Shown: positions 31,470-42,754 of the stretch, piece by piece
Numbering within the stretch: the first letter of the stretch is position 1
Layout of the letters: every line of letters begins with the position of its first letter
NCBI GenBank assembly: GCA_024195585.1
Contig: SWBL01000012.1
Location: forward strand, 124,001 to 188,000
DNA from: Aureobasidium sp. EXF-3400
Taxonomy: Eukaryota; Ascomycota; Dothideomycetes; Dothideales; Saccotheciaceae
DNA length: 64,000 nucleotides
Reading direction: 5' to 3'
Position numbers and translations under genes: made by a program
The notes under the pieces: generated by a model
Database searches by the model: none
Seen by the model: the letters and a program-made list of their open reading frames with translations, nothing else
What the model was told of the DNA's origin: nothing

Positions 31470-32795
31470 ATGGAAACATACTACGGACACGTGCGAACGC
31501 CTGGAGATGCCATCCTGCTCTTCGAGGCGTGCAGAATCGGTCTGTTGCCTAGAGTGCAGCGTCGCCTTTCGGAAAAAGAAAGACTGTCAATCAAGTCTGG
31601 TTCCGTCTTCGTGTGGGATGAGCGAGAAGCGGGCATGAGACGCTGGACAGATGGAAAGTCATGGAGCGCGAGTCGCGTGTCGGGTAGTTTCCTCACATAC
31701 CGCGAGATGGAAGGCAAGCGCGGCGGCAGCACCTTCAGCGCCGCTCCCAAGGCGCCTGCTGCCAAAGACCACGACGCCTCGGATGATGGTCCTGACGGCT
31801 ACCGCTACAAGCCTGATGGCCTGATCAAGCAGTCATTCAGCATCACCACCTCGACCGGACAGCACCTGCATCTCATCAGCTACTTCGCGCGCTCTACCGC
31901 CGTCTCGCAGAATCTGCAACAGCCTTCCACCGATCCTCAGCTGCGTCACATTCGCCCCGAGAAGGGCATGTACCCTGAGTCGACCGTCCACGAACAGAAC
32001 GCCATCCCCGCCGTCACAAGAGGCCCTATGACCAGCCCGGCCTTCACCAACGCTCCTCATCAGTCTGCAAACCTCGGCGCTCCGTACCCTCCCAGACCTC
32101 AGTACACACATGGTCCCATGTCCTACGGTCCTCCGGGCTGGGCTCCTCCGAGTCCTATGCATACCCCTCCGCCGCACTACTCTCCTTACGGCGCCTATCA
32201 CCACTCGCCAATGCACCACCTGCATCCTTCGCAATATCCTCCCCAGCCTTCTCCGCACTATCCACCTCCGCTCACTGCCTTCGACCGCGTTCCTGCTCCG
32301 CTATCCAACAACTCATTACCCGCCCCGCCTTCTCACCACCCACAACTGACTCCGATCCACAACCATCCTCATCATCCTCCTCCGCCTCCTGCTCTGCCCC
32401 AGATCAATCATGCCCACCGCCCTTCTCTACCAGATCGCCCTCCCAGCCACGGTCAACCTTCTATCGATCCTGCTCTGGCCAATGACTCGAGAAAAACTGT
32501 TCCTCCTCTTCCGAGCCCGAGGTCCATGGGTGACACTGCAGCAGGCGCTCCCACCGAGTCCGCCAAGCTGCCTCCTGCTACCCTGCCTCCTGTCAGCGGC
32601 GGTACTACTATTCCAAGTATCAGCTCTCTTATCCACGAGACAAGCAACCCTCAATCACTCAACGCCGGCCGCCCTGCAAGCCGAAGCCCTATTGGTGGCC
32701 GTCCTCAAGACATCCCCATGCACAAGATGGGCTACGATGCCGCGCGTGATGTTCAAGCGCTGAGACATCTGGACAAGGCAACATTGAGATTCTGA
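31470..32795 (+). CDS. PAC2: Gti1/Pac2 (WOPR) family transcriptional regulator, Pac2 type
   Basis: A single exon of 441 residues. The N-terminus is the WOPRa box: TYYGHVRTPGDAILLFEACR, LLPRVQRRLSEKER, SGSVFVWDEREAGMRRWTDG, WSASRVSGSFLTYREMEG. The WOPRb box follows after a short Ala/Gly linker (DGLIKQSFSITTSTGQHLHL, ISYFA). The rest is Pro/His-rich and disordered, as usual. The WDEREAGMRRWTDG version marks the Pac2 branch; the Gti1/Wor1/Ryp1 branch usually has FEE and SGIKRW in that position. S. pombe Pac2 controls the onset of sexual development, and relatives control morphology and virulence programmes in other fungi. The DNA-binding residues lie within the two boxes. Confidence 0.95.
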   Translation: METYYGHVRTPGDAILLFEACRIGLLPRVQRRLSEKERLSIKSGSVFVWDEREAGMRRWTDGKSWSASRVSGSFLTYREMEGKRGGSTFSAAPKAPAAKDHDASDDGPDGYRYKPDGLIKQSFSITTSTGQHLHLISYFARSTAVSQNLQQPSTDPQLRHIRPEKGMYPESTVHEQNAIPAVTRGPMTSPAFTNAPHQSANLGAPYPPRPQYTHGPMSYGPPGWAPPSPMHTPPPHYSPYGAYHHSPMHHLHPSQYPPQPSPHYPPPLTAFDRVPAPLSNNSLPAPPSHHPQLTPIHNHPHHPPPPPALPQINHAHRPSLPDRPPSHGQPSIDPALANDSRKTVPPLPSPRSMGDTAAGAPTESAKLPPATLPPVSGGTTIPSISSLIHETSNPQSLNAGRPASRSPIGGRPQDIPMHKMGYDAARDVQALRHLDKATLRF

Positions 32796-33667
32796 GCAAA
32801 TCCTCTGTAACACTTTTCTCTTTTCTGTGTTTGTAGCAAGCGAAAAGCGTGGGATGCTATTCGCTGGGAAATGGCGTTCGGGTTGAAACTTCTAAACAAA
32901 GCGATGGCTGCATGAAGTGGCGTTACTGTTAGCTGCCTTGTTGGCACACGATGGATGTTGTCTTTGTATTCTCGAGTACTGTGTATTCATTCATACTAGA
33001 AAATTTTGCTATTCCACCTTGACCGCGACCCTTTCAGATCGTCACTAAGCACCCACGGTACTCGCCTGAATCAATTTGAGGATGAGCTTGTCTATTGTCC
33101 AAAAGCTTGTCACGGCAGCCGTCACAATGCAGCGTCATCTTGTTCTGAAGCTATAGTCATAGAGAATCTTTGCACCACAGCTCACCGCGAGCGGCGCATT
33201 GCTTGAGGTGTTTGACAAATGACTATTGATGACGAATAACATGTTGGAAAATCCGCTGCTCTCCTGCTTTGGCAGTAGATGAGGATACGATGCTTTGTAT
33301 AGAAGCAGAAGGCACGATTCTGAAAGGATGAAAGGTGCAGCTAAGTAACCCAACTAAGCAGAAACGAGGGGCAACCAGCAGGGGTGTCCCCGGTCTAAAA
33401 AAGGAAAATGTCAATTGCCTATCTGGCAGAAATTGAGTGTAGCAATGGAGCAGTTCGCTCAAAGACAGATAGATCAATCATGACAGACTAAGGGAAAATT
33501 ATGTCTAGGCAAATTTGGAGGAGGCAGTAGGAGAATGATAGATGTCATGAATTCCTTGTAAATAACTTTGTATAATGCCGCTCTAAATACCCATGAACGA
33601 ACACGCTTAGATGCGACAAAACTCATCTCATTCCAACATAATCCTTGAAAAGACGGACGCTTCTTCG
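32796..33667. other. Convergent intergenic region
   Basis: 3' flanks of PAC2 (plus) and allantoinase (minus). It is A/T-richer than the genes. Nothing else is seen. Confidence 0.4.
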
Positions 33668-35267
33668 TTACACCTCGGCCTTGACTCTGGGCTCGAGCAG
33701 AAGCTGTCCAGCAGGACCGGTTTTCTCGACAAACCCTTGATCGCGAGTGTGGATTCTACGCCCGCGAAGCCAGGTCTCCTTGACAACACCCTTTAGAGTT
33801 TTGTCTTGGTAAGGACTGCATTTGTTGCGGAAAAGCATCGTGTTGGGCTGTACGATAAACTCGGCCTCATCGTCAAACACTGCAATATCGCCGTCGAGAC
33901 CAACAGCGATATCTCCCTTCTGGTGTTCGAGACCAACTTGCTTGGCAGTGTTTAGACAGCACCAGCGTACCACGTCTTCGATTGTGATGTTGCGGGCAGC
34001 GGCTTCTGTCCAGAGAACACTGATGCCCAGACCTACGCTGCTGATGCCGCCCCAAGCGGAGAAGAAATCTCCCTCGCCTTCTTTGCTGGTGGTCTCGATG
34101 GCGCCGGGCACGTTTGCGGGAAGTAGTTTTAGGTTGGGTGTGCAGGGAGAGTGGTCAGAAACTACAGTCTTGATGACGCTGTCGTCGGGTCTGCACATCT
34201 CCTGCCAGAGTCCGTCTTGGTTGCTTTGGCTGCGGATGGGCGGGCAGCACTTGTGTCTTGTGTCTCCGTTCTTGATGGCCTCTGCTGCAAGCGAGAGGTA
34301 GTGGAAACATGTCTCTGCCGTGATATTGATACCCTTGGCACGAGCCTCGCGCAACATGGGAATAGCCTCGACAGCTGACAGATGCACAATGTGCAAAGGC
34401 AGTTGTGGTGCCAGATGTGCCAAGCTTAGGATCTCCAAAATGGCGTATGTTTCGAATGTTGATGGACGTGAATCGAGGAAGGTTTGGTACACGTCGAGAG
34501 GGCCGGAGGGAACCATAGGAGGGTCTGATACTTGTACATCATCACCAACGGATTTTGTGACTGGGGGGATCATTTCTGCGTGGAACATGACTGTCGTGGG
34601 CTCATCACCGAGCTCGCGGAAAACTTTGGCGATGTCTTCGGATGATACGGCGGGAAACTCTTCGACCTGAATGATTGTTAGCTCGTGCACTTTGACGGCC
34701 GACATGATGTGTACATACACCACTGTCGATGAGGAAACCCTTGAAGCCTCGGACACCCATCTTGACCAATGGCTTCAATTCTCCAACATTGCCAGGGATG
34801 ATACCGCCGTAGAAGCCAACATCAACCCAGCACTTTCCTTGTGCTGCAGCAATCTTCTCTTTGAAGCCTGCGACCGTTGTTGTAGGAGGAATGGCATTGA
34901 GAGGCATGTCCACCACCGTTGTTACACCACCAAAAGCAGCCGCCCTTGTACCAGTCCAAAAACCTTCCCATTCTGTTCTTCCTGGCTCATTCAGATGCAC
35001 ATGTGCATCTACCAATCCTGGCATCAAGATGTGCGGCGAGTGGTCGATATACAGAGTTCCAGCAGGGAACGATGAGGCAGGCAAGACTGACTCCCAGATC
35101 GACTGGATTTTGCCTGTGACGGTAGAAATGACAATCGTTGCGGCTGTGAGGCGGCCTTTGATCACTGCTCGAGAGGACGCGAGAACGGTAATGTCGGACT
35201 GTGCTTGTGTAGGTGTTGGTGAAGTTGCCTCTGAACGGACGGCGGGAGAGAGAGCGTGAGGTGCCAT
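33668..35267 (-). CDS. DAL1: Allantoinase (purine catabolism)
   Basis: Exons 35267-34719 and 34666-33668 (GTATGT...CAG) give 515 residues. It belongs to the cyclic amidohydrolase fold. HVH at residues 89-91 in [17 protein letters not shown] supplies two metal ligands. K176 in [15 protein letters not shown] is the expected carbamylated bridging lysine. H212 (FHAEM), HIVHLS and SDHSPC supply the rest. The [15 protein letters not shown] and [12 protein letters not shown] motifs separate allantoinase from dihydroorotase and hydantoinase. It converts allantoin to allantoate, so the fungus can use purines as nitrogen source. The true ATG is at 35267 (a TTG lies in frame further up). Three GATAAG sites occur about 0.5-0.6 kb upstream, fitting nitrogen control. 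Confidence 0.95.
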
Positions 35268-36519
35268 TTCCTTGAGATCCAAAGCAGGCTTCTGTCTGGG
35301 TGTATATCCGGTACAAGCACTCTGAAAGTGTTCAAGTAGTGTTGTGTGTACAAAGAAAACTCGAGGGTCTGCAAGATGGAGGGATAGTTGATTTGGGATT
35401 AAAAGGAAACTCTAGCAAAGGGGAAAAGAAGACGAGGAAGAAAGATGTCAGAATACAAAACAGATCTGGGGTAGGGCGACTCTTATTGTATGGGGTACAT
35501 AGATGTGTTTCAAGAGCAGCCGCCTACCCATCCGACTTAGCCATCATGCTTCTAGGTACTCTAGACAACGGCACACGCAGAGACTTGTTGAAGAGAGCTA
35601 ACAGGAAGAAGGGGGCCTTTGTCAAGGCAAACAGCGCCCTGCTCAACAGAAACGGCCATTGACTTGCCTCTCGGGGGCCAGCACATCCCATGGAATCGAG
35701 AGCATTACTCGATAGAAACTCCAAGCCAAGGTTGCGGTGAAGAGCCGCTTGCAGCGTTGGGCCGGCGTTGCTGATAAGAAAGGTCGGGACAATGTCGGAG
35801 CCGACCGCCAATTGAGTTTTGAGTTTGGCATTCCGACCGAAGATAAGAGATGATACAGTGGTAGCCCGACGATAAGGAAGCACATATCAGTATATATAGG
35901 GCGTGGACGCGTCGCGCTACGATCTTGAAAGAGTGCCTATGGTCTCAACGACAAGTTTGCAAAGCGAGCGATGCGGTAGTCGTCAAGACTGTTCAGACCT
36001 CGAGTTGCGGAGACGGCCGGAGAAGTCCACAACGTGTCTGTTTAGCTTTTGTTGATGATCCCGAAATCGCTTAAGCTCTGGATGTGTTACTCGATATTAT
36101 TCGATTGCTTTACTCGATAGAGGGAGCTTGTCAACTGCAATCGCCGCAGGCCGGGCTTCACCTACCGCAAATGTTGGTGCGAACACGTGATTCATGGATC
36201 TGTTGGCAACAATAGCACAAGCTATCGTGAAGGAAGCGCTATAGAAGTCTTTAGTGAAGACTGTGGTGTCAGTATGCGAATCAGACACTTTGACAAGCAA
36301 CTTGCTCGTGCCTCTGAATCGAAGGTCATCAGCGTCAGTCGACGCCGCGATAGCATTACAATGTTATGTAGTAGTAGCAACGTGATGATGTGGAGGCTGG
36401 TAGCAAGACAAGGACTGCCGAACAAGCAATAGCGAACTTCTGGTCTCTCTCCCTCTTCTTGTTCATCTCTTCCTTCTCTATCCCTCTTATTGTTCATGTC
36501 TTTTTCTCTCCTTTCTGGC
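35268..36519. promoter_or_regulatory. Allantoinase upstream region with three GATAAG sites
   Basis: About 1.25 kb with GATAAG at 35773-35778, 35842-35847 and 35871-35876, all in one orientation within 104 bp. GATA factors of the AreA/Nit2 type activate purine-catabolic genes in filamentous fungi. The 3' flank of the DUF1917 gene occupies the right end. No other gene is seen. Confidence 0.55.
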
Positions 36520-37599
36520 TCATGTCTTCCTTTTCTTACTATCGCCAAGCATACTGGTCAAGGTCTGCTGCTTCCTCTTCGACGAAGATGGTTGTTTCGT
36601 AGTCTTTGAGAGACCTATGATGTCTTTACTCGAGTAGAGACTTGCTTTGAGGCCATAAGGGTTTGAGGAATCGATGTCGAGGTAGGTGTATGCATCGGCC
36701 TTGTAGTAGATTGCACCGTTGGCAGCATTACGCGGAGCAAGGCCGAGCTCAATCAACTCTTCAAGCACTCTTCTGACATCGTCGAGATCAGAAAAGTCTC
36801 TGGTGTATACACAGATCAGATGGCTTGCTTGCTGCTTCTGTGCAGCACCAAAAGGATCAGGTGGATCTGCTGGAGCGACTTTGGCAGTATCACCCAATCT
36901 GCCGTCAACCACTGCTTCAGCAACGAGTTTCCACACCTTGTTGACATCTTCAGGCTTCGGAAAGAGCATCCACTTGCCGTTAGTCACTCCACTAGCCACT
37001 GCAGAATCAAGTATGTCTTCTTTCAGTCGCTCTCTTAGAGGACCCAGCTTTCTGGTGATGGTAGACTGTGTCGAACTTGGATTGGCGGTGACGATTCTCT
37101 CCTTCTCAACGGCGAATTGGCTTAACAGAGCACGAGCTCGATTCATCATCTGTTCTGGTGACTCCACCAACTCTGGTGCGTGTCGCGATTCCGCCGCCTT
37201 GCCTTTACCTTTGAGTATGGGGCAAGTCACCCAGATCCAATCACCCGTGAAAGTAGTTCTTGGTGGGAGGCGCTTGAGAAACTCATCTACAGTCTCATCC
37301 AACTGTCGAGCTGTTGAAACACCTTCTAGTCTGTTGTAAAGAGTTTGCTCCACGATGTTTGACGACGTTAGTGTGATGAAGGCGGCCGGATGTGCAGCTC
37401 GATCTCTGTCCCAACGCTGTACGAGCTGCTTGGTAGTGGTCTTCTTGCTGTGTGCTTGGAGCTTCCTGCGTACTTTGGGTGTACCTGCAGGTGATTGTAA
37501 GCATGCACATATACAATGTCGAGGAACAGGCGCAGGCGCAGACTTACCATAAAAGTCGGAATCATCGCTGATGTAGCCTGCAAATGGAACAAGATCCAT
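36520..37599 (-). CDS. DUF1917 family protein (eIF4E-like fold family)
   Basis: Exons 37599-37548 and 37484-36520 (GTAAGT...CAG) give 338 residues. The core (WVTCPILKGKGK, GKWMLFPKPEDVNKVWKLVAEAVVDGRLGDTAKVAP, ASHLICVYTRDFSDLDDVRRVLEELIELGL, YKADAYTYLDI) matches what I know of the fungal DUF1917 family. That family has an eIF4E/BLES03-like fold and no firmly known role. A basic tail (SSSKRKQQTLTSMLGDSKKRKT) could act as a nuclear signal. The N-terminal exon is short and acidic. It shares a 485-bp divergent promoter with PRI1, so the two may be co-expressed. Confidence 0.88.
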   Translation of the reverse strand: MDLVPFAGYISDDSDFYGKSAPAPVPRHCICACLQSPAGTPKVRRKLQAHSKKTTTKQLVQRWDRDRAAHPAAFITLTSSNIVEQTLYNRLEGVSTARQLDETVDEFLKRLPPRTTFTGDWIWVTCPILKGKGKAAESRHAPELVESPEQMMNRARALLSQFAVEKERIVTANPSSTQSTITRKLGPLRERLKEDILDSAVASGVTNGKWMLFPKPEDVNKVWKLVAEAVVDGRLGDTAKVAPADPPDPFGAAQKQQASHLICVYTRDFSDLDDVRRVLEELIELGLAPRNAANGAIYYKADAYTYLDIDSSNPYGLKASLYSSKDIIGLSKTTKQPSSSKRKQQTLTSMLGDSKKRKT

Positions 37600-38084
37600 G
37601 TTTGCTGTGAAGAAAGTCACAAAGTAAATACTTGTCTCGGTTGTTAGGATGAGGGATGAGGCGACACGTAGGATTACAGCCTGAGCTTGACTCTTCATAT
37701 GCATGATTTGCAGAGGAAGGTGCGCATGGCAAAGACAGATGGTCCTTCCAAAAACAACGAAGACGCAGGTGGTTACATGACTTGTAGCTTCCTCTCAAGA
37801 TTTTGTTGTCGAGCAACTAGGTGGGTACTACAGGGCACAAGAAGTCTTGTGTCTCGAGTGGTTCGAGATGAAAGTGAACGGCATCTCAGCAGGGCATCCT
37901 TGAATGTCCAGAGTATTGTCAGTAGTTACGCAAGTGGGAGCTGGGTAGTTATGCATGTTTAATGCGACAGAGCCAATCAAACGCGCTGCGCGCGGCGCGT
38001 CTTCGCCGATTGAGCGCGTCGTCAACAATCAAGCACACCATTTCACTCGAGTAAACCACAATAACACTGACCACAAGTTACAAG
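37600..38084. promoter_or_regulatory. Divergent DUF1917/PRI1 promoter with MCB-like cores
   Basis: 485 bp. ACGCG at 37981-37985 and CGCGT at 37996-38000 and 38015-38019 lie 66-104 bp before the PRI1 ATG in a short CG-rich patch. MluI cell-cycle boxes (ACGCGT) bind MBF and drive G1/S expression of replication genes; none of these is the full six-base box. Confidence 0.5.
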
Positions 38085-39693
38085 ATGCCTCACGCTGAAT
38101 CGCCAAACCCGCCGTCGTCGCCACCTGTCGATGACACAGTCATGGAAGAGGCTGTGTCTGGTGCCCTCGACGAACAAGCAGAATCGCAAAATGAGACGAG
38201 TCAATCATCACCTGCACCCGCAGTCAATGACGCCGAGAAGGCATCGCTGGAAGACATGTTTGATGACGACGATATGGACGAAGACGACGAGTTCTCGTCG
38301 AGTGCTCAGACAAAGGCCCAACCCTCATCACAACCGGAGCCGTAGGTCAGAACCTATTGTTACTCGGCCATAAACTAACACACCACAGGAAACCTGCTAA
38401 TGCCAACGTCGGCAAAGATGCAGAAGTCTTACGCGCTTTCTATCAGAGACTCTTCCCTTTCAAGTACCTGTTCCAATGGCTGAACCACTCTCCGACGACA
38501 ACGACCGACTTCAGCAACCGTGAATTGGCCTTTGTCTTGCCTAACGACGCTTACATCCGTTATCAATCATTCAACTCGGCCGAAGAATTGCGCAAGCAGT
38601 GCATTCAACTCACTCCCACTCGTTTCGAAATCGGCCCTGTATACTCTGCAAACCCTCGCGACAGAAAGACGCTACGCAATGCGAGTGCCTTCCGACCCTT
38701 GGCCAAAGAACTCGTCTTCGATATTGATATGACCGATTATGACGAGATCAGAACGTGTTGTTCTGGCGCTAGCATCTGCCAAAAGTGCTGGCAGTTCATA
38801 ACCATGGCCATCAAGGTTATAGACAAGGCATTGAGAGATGATTTTGGTTTCAAACACATCATGTGGGTCTACTCTGGTAGACGTGGTGCTCACGCCTGGA
38901 TCAGTGACAAGCGAGCAAGAGAAATGGACGACAGCAAGCGCAAGTCAATCGCCGGCTACCTCGAACTGCTAAAGGGAGGTGACAAGACCGGCAAGAAGGT
39001 GAACCTGAGAAGACCATTACATCCACATATCGAGTGAGTCGCCAGCCAAAGGGTAATGCCTTACCGCATGCTAATACTGTACTTAGCCGCAGCTTGAAAA
39101 TCCTGAATGGCTACTTCCAGACCGATGTGCTGCTGGAGCAGGACCCCTGGGCCACCCCTGACAAAGCAGCACACTTGCTGCAACTCCTACCGGATAAAAG
39201 CCTTACAGCGGCATTGCAAAGAAAATGGGACAGCACGCCACACCGCAGCAGTACACAGAAATGGGCGGATATTGATGCTGTCGCTTCCGTGTCCGGGTCT
39301 CTTTCTAGTCTCACACCCGAGACGCTCGTACATGCCAAACAAGACATTCGTCTTGAGTACACATACCCACGGCTCGATGCCGAAGTTTCCAAGAAGCTCA
39401 ACCATTTACTCAAGAGTCCGTTTGTTATTCATCCGGGTACAGGGAGAGTTTGTGTTCCCATCGACGTTCGCCGGTTCGAGGAGTTTGAACCGGAGAAGGT
39501 GCCGACTGTGCAACAATTGTTGTCCGAGATTGATTCATGGCAAGGCTCCGACGACAAAATTCAAGACTGGCAAAAGACGAGCTTGAAGCCCTACATTGAA
39601 CTATTTCGAGATCACGTAAACGCGATCATGAAGGAAGAGCGAGCGGTTGAGAAGCGAGGGCGCGAGGAAAGCGGAGAGGGTGTGGATTTCTAG
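38085..39693 (+). CDS. PRI1: DNA primase small (catalytic) subunit
   Basis: Exons 38085-38341, 38389-39033 and 39087-39693 give 502 residues. After a disordered acidic N-terminus (~95 residues, longer than in yeast) the catalytic fold follows. RELAFVLPND is present. FDIDMTDYDE at ~196-205 holds the metal-binding Asp pair. The zinc motif CCSGASICQKCW comes next, then SGRRGAHAWISD with the conserved Arg-Gly-His-Asp set. FEEFEPEKVPT and a C-terminal helical end complete the family pattern. With the large subunit it starts every Okazaki fragment by making the RNA primer for Pol alpha. Splice junctions at the PKPANA and HIDRSLKIL sequences keep phase. Confidence 0.96.
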
Positions 39694-40390
39694 GCAGAGC
39701 GTGCCTGCTTCAGGGCGCAGGCATGAATTGATGATGTGTACACGTATAAGCCAGGATGCTTGGGTATGAGACATATTACACCAAAGTAGCGAGAGTATCA
39801 GACGGGCAGGAGCTCCTGATATGTGTCGGAGCGGGGTCCACTCGCAAGCAAGGCTGTGTCGCGGCATCGGTCCCAAATCCGAGAAGTTGTGGGTCTGCAA
39901 GAGTCGATGTGTGGCCAGAATCGCAAGCGGAAAGGCGGTTGAGCGCTTTACTGTGGCACCCGATGGATTCCAACGGAGCTGTCTCCCCCTCGACAGAGAA
40001 ACAGCACAATCTGTTTGGTATGATGGAATTTGCCTACCACAATTCAAGAATTCCATGATGATGCATCCGTTATCTCATCGCTATGTTTTTCCGGTCCCCA
40101 CACGCAGACATGACATACATTAGGCGCAAGCCGTACCTGCTCACCCTTGGTACCAAACGCATAGCACATTGAAAAGTGCCGGGCGAATCTCAACTCTCGG
40201 CGAAGGCTGACAGCCTCCGACCCTTGTCGCCAAATCGCCTAATCAGAAGACGTCTGTTGGTCTCGTCGTTTGGCTTTGACTTGACTTTCTTTCAAAAGCG
40301 ACAACTCTCCTCGTTGTTCTCCCGACCTTGCTCCCCAGACGGGTCTTGGCCCATTTCGAGTTGGCGGCTCAACTTCGCGTCCCGAGAGCA
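39694..40390. other. Intergenic, no gene seen
   Basis: About 700 bp after PRI1 and before the short Zn2Cys6 gene. Open frames are short and unsupported. Confidence 0.35.
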
Positions 40391-41076
40391 ATGAATGTGC
40401 GCTCTCGAAGCAAGCACGCAAGCTCGAGAAGGAGCTCGGGGTCGGCCAAGGACGAGTCGCCAACCAGGGGTAAAGCTAAGCGGCAACAGATAGCCGTTGC
40501 TTGCAATGCTTGCCGTCGCAGGAAGACAAAGGTATGAAACCAGAATTTTCGAGTCAGCATAGGCGACTGGGGGTCCAGCCTTCTGTCCAAGACCCTTTTG
40601 TCCAAGATCCCTCCGTCCAAAAGGCTGACCCTGCTGCGCAGTGCGATGGCCATCGTCCAGTTTGCTCGGTCTGCGTCACAAAGAACTCGGAATGTACCTG
40701 GTCAGCGGATCCAGACGCCACGCCCATGGTTGCCATCAAGCGAAAATACCAGAACCTGGAAGCCGAATCGCGCGATCTCCAGGACCTCGTCCAGATGTTG
40801 ATGGATCGTCCACGCCAAGAGGCAATCTTCATCCTCGACCACATGCGTAGGATTCGAGACGCATCGTCGGCGCTTGCTTTCATCAAGGACGGAGACCTGC
40901 TCACTTGGGGTCTGAATGCCCACGAAGCGCATTCTTCAGAACATGTTGCCTCCGACCACGATCCTGTTCGCGACAACCACAGGGGCAGCAGTCTGGAAGG
41001 CAGCGAGAGCGTTACCGAACCCATTGTTTCACCAAAGAGGCGTCTTGCCATTTCCGACCTGGTCAACAGTACATGA
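40391..41076 (+). CDS. Truncated Zn2Cys6 protein (DNA-binding head only)
   Basis: Exons 40391-40531 and 40642-41076 (GTATGA...CAG) give 191 residues. The zinc cluster is complete at C38, C41, C48, C55, C58 and C65, with a basic head (SRRSSGSAKDE, GKAKRQQ). It is followed by a coiled segment typical of a fungal subgroup (PMVAIKRKYQNLEAESRDLQ then RPRQEAIFILDHMRRIRDAS, FIKDGDLL). In that group this head continues into a regulatory domain of 300-500 residues; here it stops at SDLVNST. Open-frame pieces that resemble the missing domain lie downstream at 41407-41607 and 42527-42754. The gene therefore looks truncated, although a short DNA-binding protein is also possible. Confidence 0.7.
40532..40641 (+). 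repeat. Zn2Cys6 gene intron with three GTCCAAG units
   Basis: The 110-bp intron contains three adjacent ~15-bp units with GTCCAAGACCC, GTCCAAGATCC and GTCCAAAAGGC between 40580 and 40630. This looks like a small tandem expansion inside the intron. Confidence 0.7.
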
Positions 41077-41406
41077 TTAGCACCAAGCTGGCTTCGGTCT
41101 ATCATCACCTTGCTTTCTCTTGCATCGCCTGCAGCAACCAAGGGCGGCTAAAATCTATCCTTCAGGCGTCGACTCTACCCTCGCCAAGATGCCATCGAGG
41201 CACATCATCTGCTCGACACATGTTGACATGTGCTGCTGTGTCAAGTACCAAGTCCTGAGGCATTACTCATGCGCTCCTTTCACTTGTGTACTTAAATACA
41301 CACCTTCGACTCTGGCAGAGGTCAACGCACATATCGCTATCACTCTCAACAGCTAGGGTGTGATTCCGAGCACATAACGTACTGTTTCGGTTTTGAGCAG
41401 CTTCGA

Positions 41407-42754
41407 GCAGTCAAGAGTTGGACGGGCTTTGTTTCGATCTACAACAGTGTAGATCTGGCGTCGGTAGTACCCAGCCAGGGCCCTCCAAGCTTCGTTGGTT
41501 CGAGAATTGACCGCGGCAGACTTTTCCAATGGTACATCGGCTTGCGCTTTGCGGTCGTTGGTGTCTCTGGAATCGTGCTAGTCAATGTTATCAACATCAA
41601 ACTTTGATTATCAGTACCGATGGCATTACAAGGACGATCACTACTCAACTTGAGACCAGTCGTCAGTATACCCCAATGTAGCTACACGTAGACTCCAACA
41701 GGCAACTCGACTTTGTAAGTAAGACGTGTTCCCTGCCACTGCCAATCACTTTCCAGCGCTGTCCGTCACTTGCCTATCTGTGTCACATGCCTTTGAAAAT
41801 TGACAGGCTTTTGTGTGTTGATATCAGCACCTGCACTCAATGGGTAGTTGTGTTGTCTTCTGTGACATACAAAGCAATGCGCTGACTTTGCATGACTGAG
41901 GGGGAACACTGCCTTGAACATGCCTGAGGAAACTGCTACAGGTGTCCTCACAACGCCACCGTCGCTTGTGATTTCCGCGCATGTCTTTCAAGCAGCATGC
42001 GGACAAGCACGGCCGAGTTGAAAAGGGATGGCATATGGCACCCTGACGTCCAACATGAAGCTCTGCTGGAGGCTAGTCCTAAATGGAGGCTCTATGTAAT
42101 GTCGGACGGAGCTGCGGATCCTTCAGCGCTCTGCATCACAATCTTATCTTTCGCCGCCTCAAGAGCCTCGGGCTGCTGGGCACAATTCTTACCTTTCGTT
42201 GCATTGAGCAAGACAAAGGTCTTTCTTCCCTGCCATCAGCCGCGGAGTTGTTGGCTGCTGTTTCCTGCAAACGCCTGAGGTTGCACCTCCTTGGCGACAC
42301 GACGAAAGGGTGAAATTTTGAGGACGGGGTTTGCTCCGGTGAGACGCGGCGCTCCCTCCTACAAACACGGGTAGGCTGTTTCCCGCCCACCTTTTGCGCC
42401 AGGCCTCTCATTCTGTGACTTGAACCTAGCAAAAGTGGTGCGCCTACCTTGCGTGTTGTTCGCATTAAGTGTTCTGGTCAAACAGTGTCATCTTGATTTG
42501 TCGAAACTTGAATACAAGGCGCAAGTTTGCCAGCCAACGGAGTTTACTCCAGCAGCATGATTTGGGCGGCCTATCACATTGGCCTGTTCCGAGTTCTGGA
42601 TGCGCAAGCTCACATACCGCTGTCCTTTATGCCAGAGATGCCGCCCCGCCTATACGTGCGACTGCCAAAACATGATACCTTCGGGGCTTCTGCAGCTGAC
42701 GAGTGGAAAGACCTGTTTCAACAGCACCTTGGCATAACAAAGGCCAGATTGTGA
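41407..42754 (+). pseudogene. Possible relics of a fungal transcription factor regulatory domain
   Basis: Two open pieces on the plus strand. The piece at 41407-41607 reads AVKSWTGFVSIYNSVDL ... SRIDRGRLFQWYIG, resembling the WT...D..L...IDR..F segment of fungal regulatory domains. The piece at 42527-42754 contains MIWAAYHIGLF ... PLSFMPEMPPR ... EW, resembling the W..F.L...(K/H)PP...P.IP..W segment near the domain's end. Neither has a start or splice link to the truncated gene at 40391, and stops lie between them. They fit decay of one gene, but the similarity is judged by eye from general family memory. Confidence 0.35.
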
